DNA of 7,639 nt from an uncultured Prevotellaceae bacterium (GTDB lineage: Bacteria; Bacteroidota; Bacteroidia; Bacteroidales; Muribaculaceae), in NCBI GenBank assembly GCA_945645715.1, contig CALZFJ010000090.1, positions 1 to 7,639 on the forward strand, given 5' to 3'. Of this stretch, positions 5,672 through 7,639 are shown in pieces. The notes below the pieces were generated by a model that was given only the letters and a program-made list of their open reading frames with translations, was not told the DNA's origin and ran no database searches. Positions within the stretch are counted from its first letter, which is position 1; every line of letters begins with the position of its first letter. The translations under genes and the position numbers were made by a program.

Positions 5672-7639
5672 TTATTTCGATGACAGAATATTTTTCAAGA
5701 TAAACTCCTTTTTCTTTTCAGAAACATAGCGAATGAAGCTGTCACAAGAAATGACGTCGTGAAGGTGGCGGGTTATTGTCGTGTCGAGGTTTTCGGCATG
5801 AATCTTTTCATATAGCCACTTAGTGAATGTGCCGGGCACCATGCCGATAAAATCATTTTCGCCTTCGTCCAATTTCTTGCCTGATGCTTTTTTCTCATTT
5901 GCCTCTTTAGAAAATTTTGCCATAATTCCTTCGATTTGGCAGGTCTTGAAAACAATGAATTCAATGGCGTGGGTTTCGGCTTTGAAAACATTGTCAAACA
6001 AATTTGGGTTTTCCACTACCATCTTCAGAAGCAGTGCCAGAAAACCTACGCGGGCCACCTTGAAGTCCTCAATATTCTTAGTGGTGGTTATCCGCCCCTT
6101 GTCCTTGTAATAAAGGTGAGTTGGTTTTGGCACACCACAAACCCTTGATTTGCTGAATAGAAAAGCAATAAAGTCAGGAAAGTCCTCATAACGCTCAAGG
6201 CAGCGGTATTCATCGGCATATTTTGTGAGCAGAAAATGCATGGTCTTAGCCGTTTCATGCTTAAATGCTTTTGTCCAGCCAATGCTGCTGGCATAGCACA
6301 AGTCGGGGGTAAAATGACCGGCCCGCTTTTTGCTGAGAATATTGACCAATTCGTTATGTTTACCACCGCCCTTGTTGGTGATGTCCATACTAATTTCACC
6401 ACAGCTTTCAAAAGATGTGATGCAAATGTTTGCCTTTCGACTGTTCATCATATATACAATATCCTCAATTGCATCACTACGCTTCAGTGCATCGTCGTCA
6501 TCGAGCATCACAGCGATATCGTCATCACAGGCAGTCTTGAGGAAAAGTTCTTTTATGCGAATCATAGCTGCGGCCGGACCGCCGCAATGCTCAACGCTAT
6601 AAGCGATTTTGTCGAATAGGAATGGGTAGTTTTGACTGTCTTGATACAAACTGATTATTTGTTTTGCAGTCGTAACCTGATTGTCGTAGTCTTTATCAAC
6701 ATCTTCGAGCACAATGACAAGAATGTTCTGATAGGTCTGGCGATTAATGGAATCGAGAGTCCTCTTCAGATTACGTTCATACATTGGAGCATTTTTACTG
6801 CATGTGCGGACGAGAAGAAACACCCTTGGGGTTCCATTTGCAGCAAGCATCTTGTTGAAGCGCTCTTTGACTTGCGAATCGTTGCATCGGGCAGTAATGC
6901 TCGTGCCAAGAGATTTAATGTATTCCGAGGCATAGGCTTTGGCAATCATTGTGACTATAGCACCGGCAATCATACAAATAAAAGCAATAATCAGAATCTT
7001 GGAGGCTGTTTCTACTTGCGGTAAAGCAAATAGAGACATTACAATGAATGTCCACATCGTAATGCGTATGACGGTGAGAATACCAATGAGCAGCTCATTG
7101 AGGTAACGTCGGTCGTCATCTCTGTATTTTCCACTATTTATGGCACCTTCAATGATTTCGCACAATTCCTCGGGGTGGTTTGATATGTTCAGCCACTTAG
7201 GATAGCCCGATGAGGTGTGGTTGCGGAATTTGAGAACCCTGCAATAGACATTGATTTCATAAAAGAACACCGGAGAAAACATAAATGTGCGTGTCAAGAA
7301 AGCTACGAGTGCCGACCATTGTGGAAAGTTATTGCAGTCACCAAAGAGAAAACTCATGAAACGATTATCCTTGAAATAATACAATATCTGGCAGAACATC
7401 ATGCGAATACCCTGAACGATAAGTCCGACAAAATAGAATGATGCAATGGCAACAACTGCTACTATTGTGAGACTACTGCTATAACTCTCCATATACGCAT
7501 TCAACGTCGTAACCCAAAAAGGCAGATTATATGTGCTGCCCGTGCAGTATGAGTCGTAGAGTACAAAGGCAACATTAACCACGAGCATAGAGATGAAAAC
7601 GAGAAGAATGTATATTATGATATCAGATAATTTAAATTG
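5672..7639 (-). CDS. Membrane-anchored family-2-type glycosyltransferase, 5' end outside window
   Basis: The protein should transfer a sugar from an activated donor at the cytosolic membrane face; donor and acceptor are unknown. Numbered from the ATG at 7588, hydrophobic segments lie at about -12 to 11, 42-62, 91-115, 166-189 and 197-217. A GT-A domain follows at about 254-510. It starts PRVFLLVRTC, continues LKRTLDSINRQTYQNILVIVLED (275-297) and GGPAAAMIRI (336-345), and has the metal-binding LDDDDAL (362-368). The later YEDF (467-470) has the Glu-Asp pair expected near the acceptor site, followed by the usual PKPTHLYYKDKGRITTTK-type stretch (487-504). The tail (about 510-638) is soluble, Lys/Glu-rich and without QxxRW or membrane segments. 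The frame stays open from the ATG at 7588 to the window end (QFKLSDIIIYILLVFIS), inside the first membrane helix, so the true start is upstream. No polysaccharide cluster adjoins it in the window. Fold is well supported; role is not assigned. Confidence 0.82.
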   Translation of the reverse strand, partial: QFKLSDIIIYILLVFISMLVVNVAFVLYDSYCTGSTYNLPFWVTTLNAYMESYSSSLTIVAVVAIASFYFVGLIVQGIRMMFCQILYYFKDNRFMSFLFGDCNNFPQWSALVAFLTRTFMFSPVFFYEINVYCRVLKFRNHTSSGYPKWLNISNHPEELCEIIEGAINSGKYRDDDRRYLNELLIGILTVIRITMWTFIVMSLFALPQVETASKILIIAFICMIAGAIVTMIAKAYASEYIKSLGTSITARCNDSQVKERFNKMLAANGTPRVFLLVRTCSKNAPMYERNLKRTLDSINRQTYQNILVIVLEDVDKDYDNQVTTAKQIISLYQDSQNYPFLFDKIAYSVEHCGGPAAAMIRIKELFLKTACDDDIAVMLDDDDALKRSDAIEDIVYMMNSRKANICITSFESCGEISMDITNKGGGKHNELVNILSKKRAGHFTPDLCYASSIGWTKAFKHETAKTMHFLLTKYADEYRCLERYEDFPDFIAFLFSKSRVCGVPKPTHLYYKDKGRITTTKNIEDFKVARVGFLALLLKMVVENPNLFDNVFKAETHAIEFIVFKTCQIEGIMAKFSKEANEKKASGKKLDEGENDFIGMVPGTFTKWLYEKIHAENLDTTITRHLHDVISCDSFIRYVSEKKKEFILKNILSSK

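Noticed and set aside
5658..5699. 8-bp inverted repeat CTTGAAAA / TTTTCAAG around the glycosyltransferase stop
   Set aside because: The 26-base loop and AT-rich arms make a weak structure with no T tract. Probably chance.

Overview
This window looks like a chromosomal segment from an anaerobic gut-type Bacteroidales bacterium, possibly Muribaculaceae-like (inference). The reasons are the protein styles, the MiaA variant, and a promoter of the TTTG / TAnnTTTG type typical of Bacteroidota. There are six protein-coding genes. The first and last run off the window edges. I see no tRNA or rRNA gene, CRISPR array, insertion sequence or phage gene.

Region 1 (1-1745, plus strand) holds the C-terminal catalytic half of a dipeptidyl-peptidase-IV-type serine peptidase. 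It is followed almost without a gap by miaA, which encodes a tRNA dimethylallyltransferase. The pair probably share a transcript that ends at a symmetrical hairpin (1691-1726) with T tracts on both strands. That hairpin also ends the opposing operon.

Region 2 (1746-5534, minus strand) is a compact operon transcribed etfB, etfA, then a large acyl-CoA dehydrogenase of 567 residues. The two ETF subunits should take electrons from, or exchange them with, the flavin of the dehydrogenase. The EtfB resembles the lineage that includes electron-bifurcating ETFs, so this may be an anaerobic acyl-CoA/enoyl-CoA redox module rather than a respiratory beta-oxidation unit. No thiolase, crotonase or hydroxyacyl-CoA dehydrogenase is present. 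Upstream of etfB is a well-formed Bacteroidota promoter (5504-5534). The leader has a cluster of CACGTG palindromes and overlapping inverted repeats (5456-5489), which is the best regulatory candidate in the window.

Region 3 (5672-7639, minus strand) holds an orphan membrane-anchored family-2-type glycosyltransferase. It has an N-terminal multi-span membrane region, a cytosolic GT-A domain, and a soluble C-terminal tail. Its reading frame stays open through the window end with hydrophobic sequence, so the first ATG in the window is not a safe start. Sampled stretches look more AT-rich than the etf operon.

Nothing here is clearly a new multi-gene system. The points most worth a second look are the etfB leader element, the pairing of bifurcating-type ETF with a long acyl-CoA dehydrogenase, and the architecture of the glycosyltransferase.
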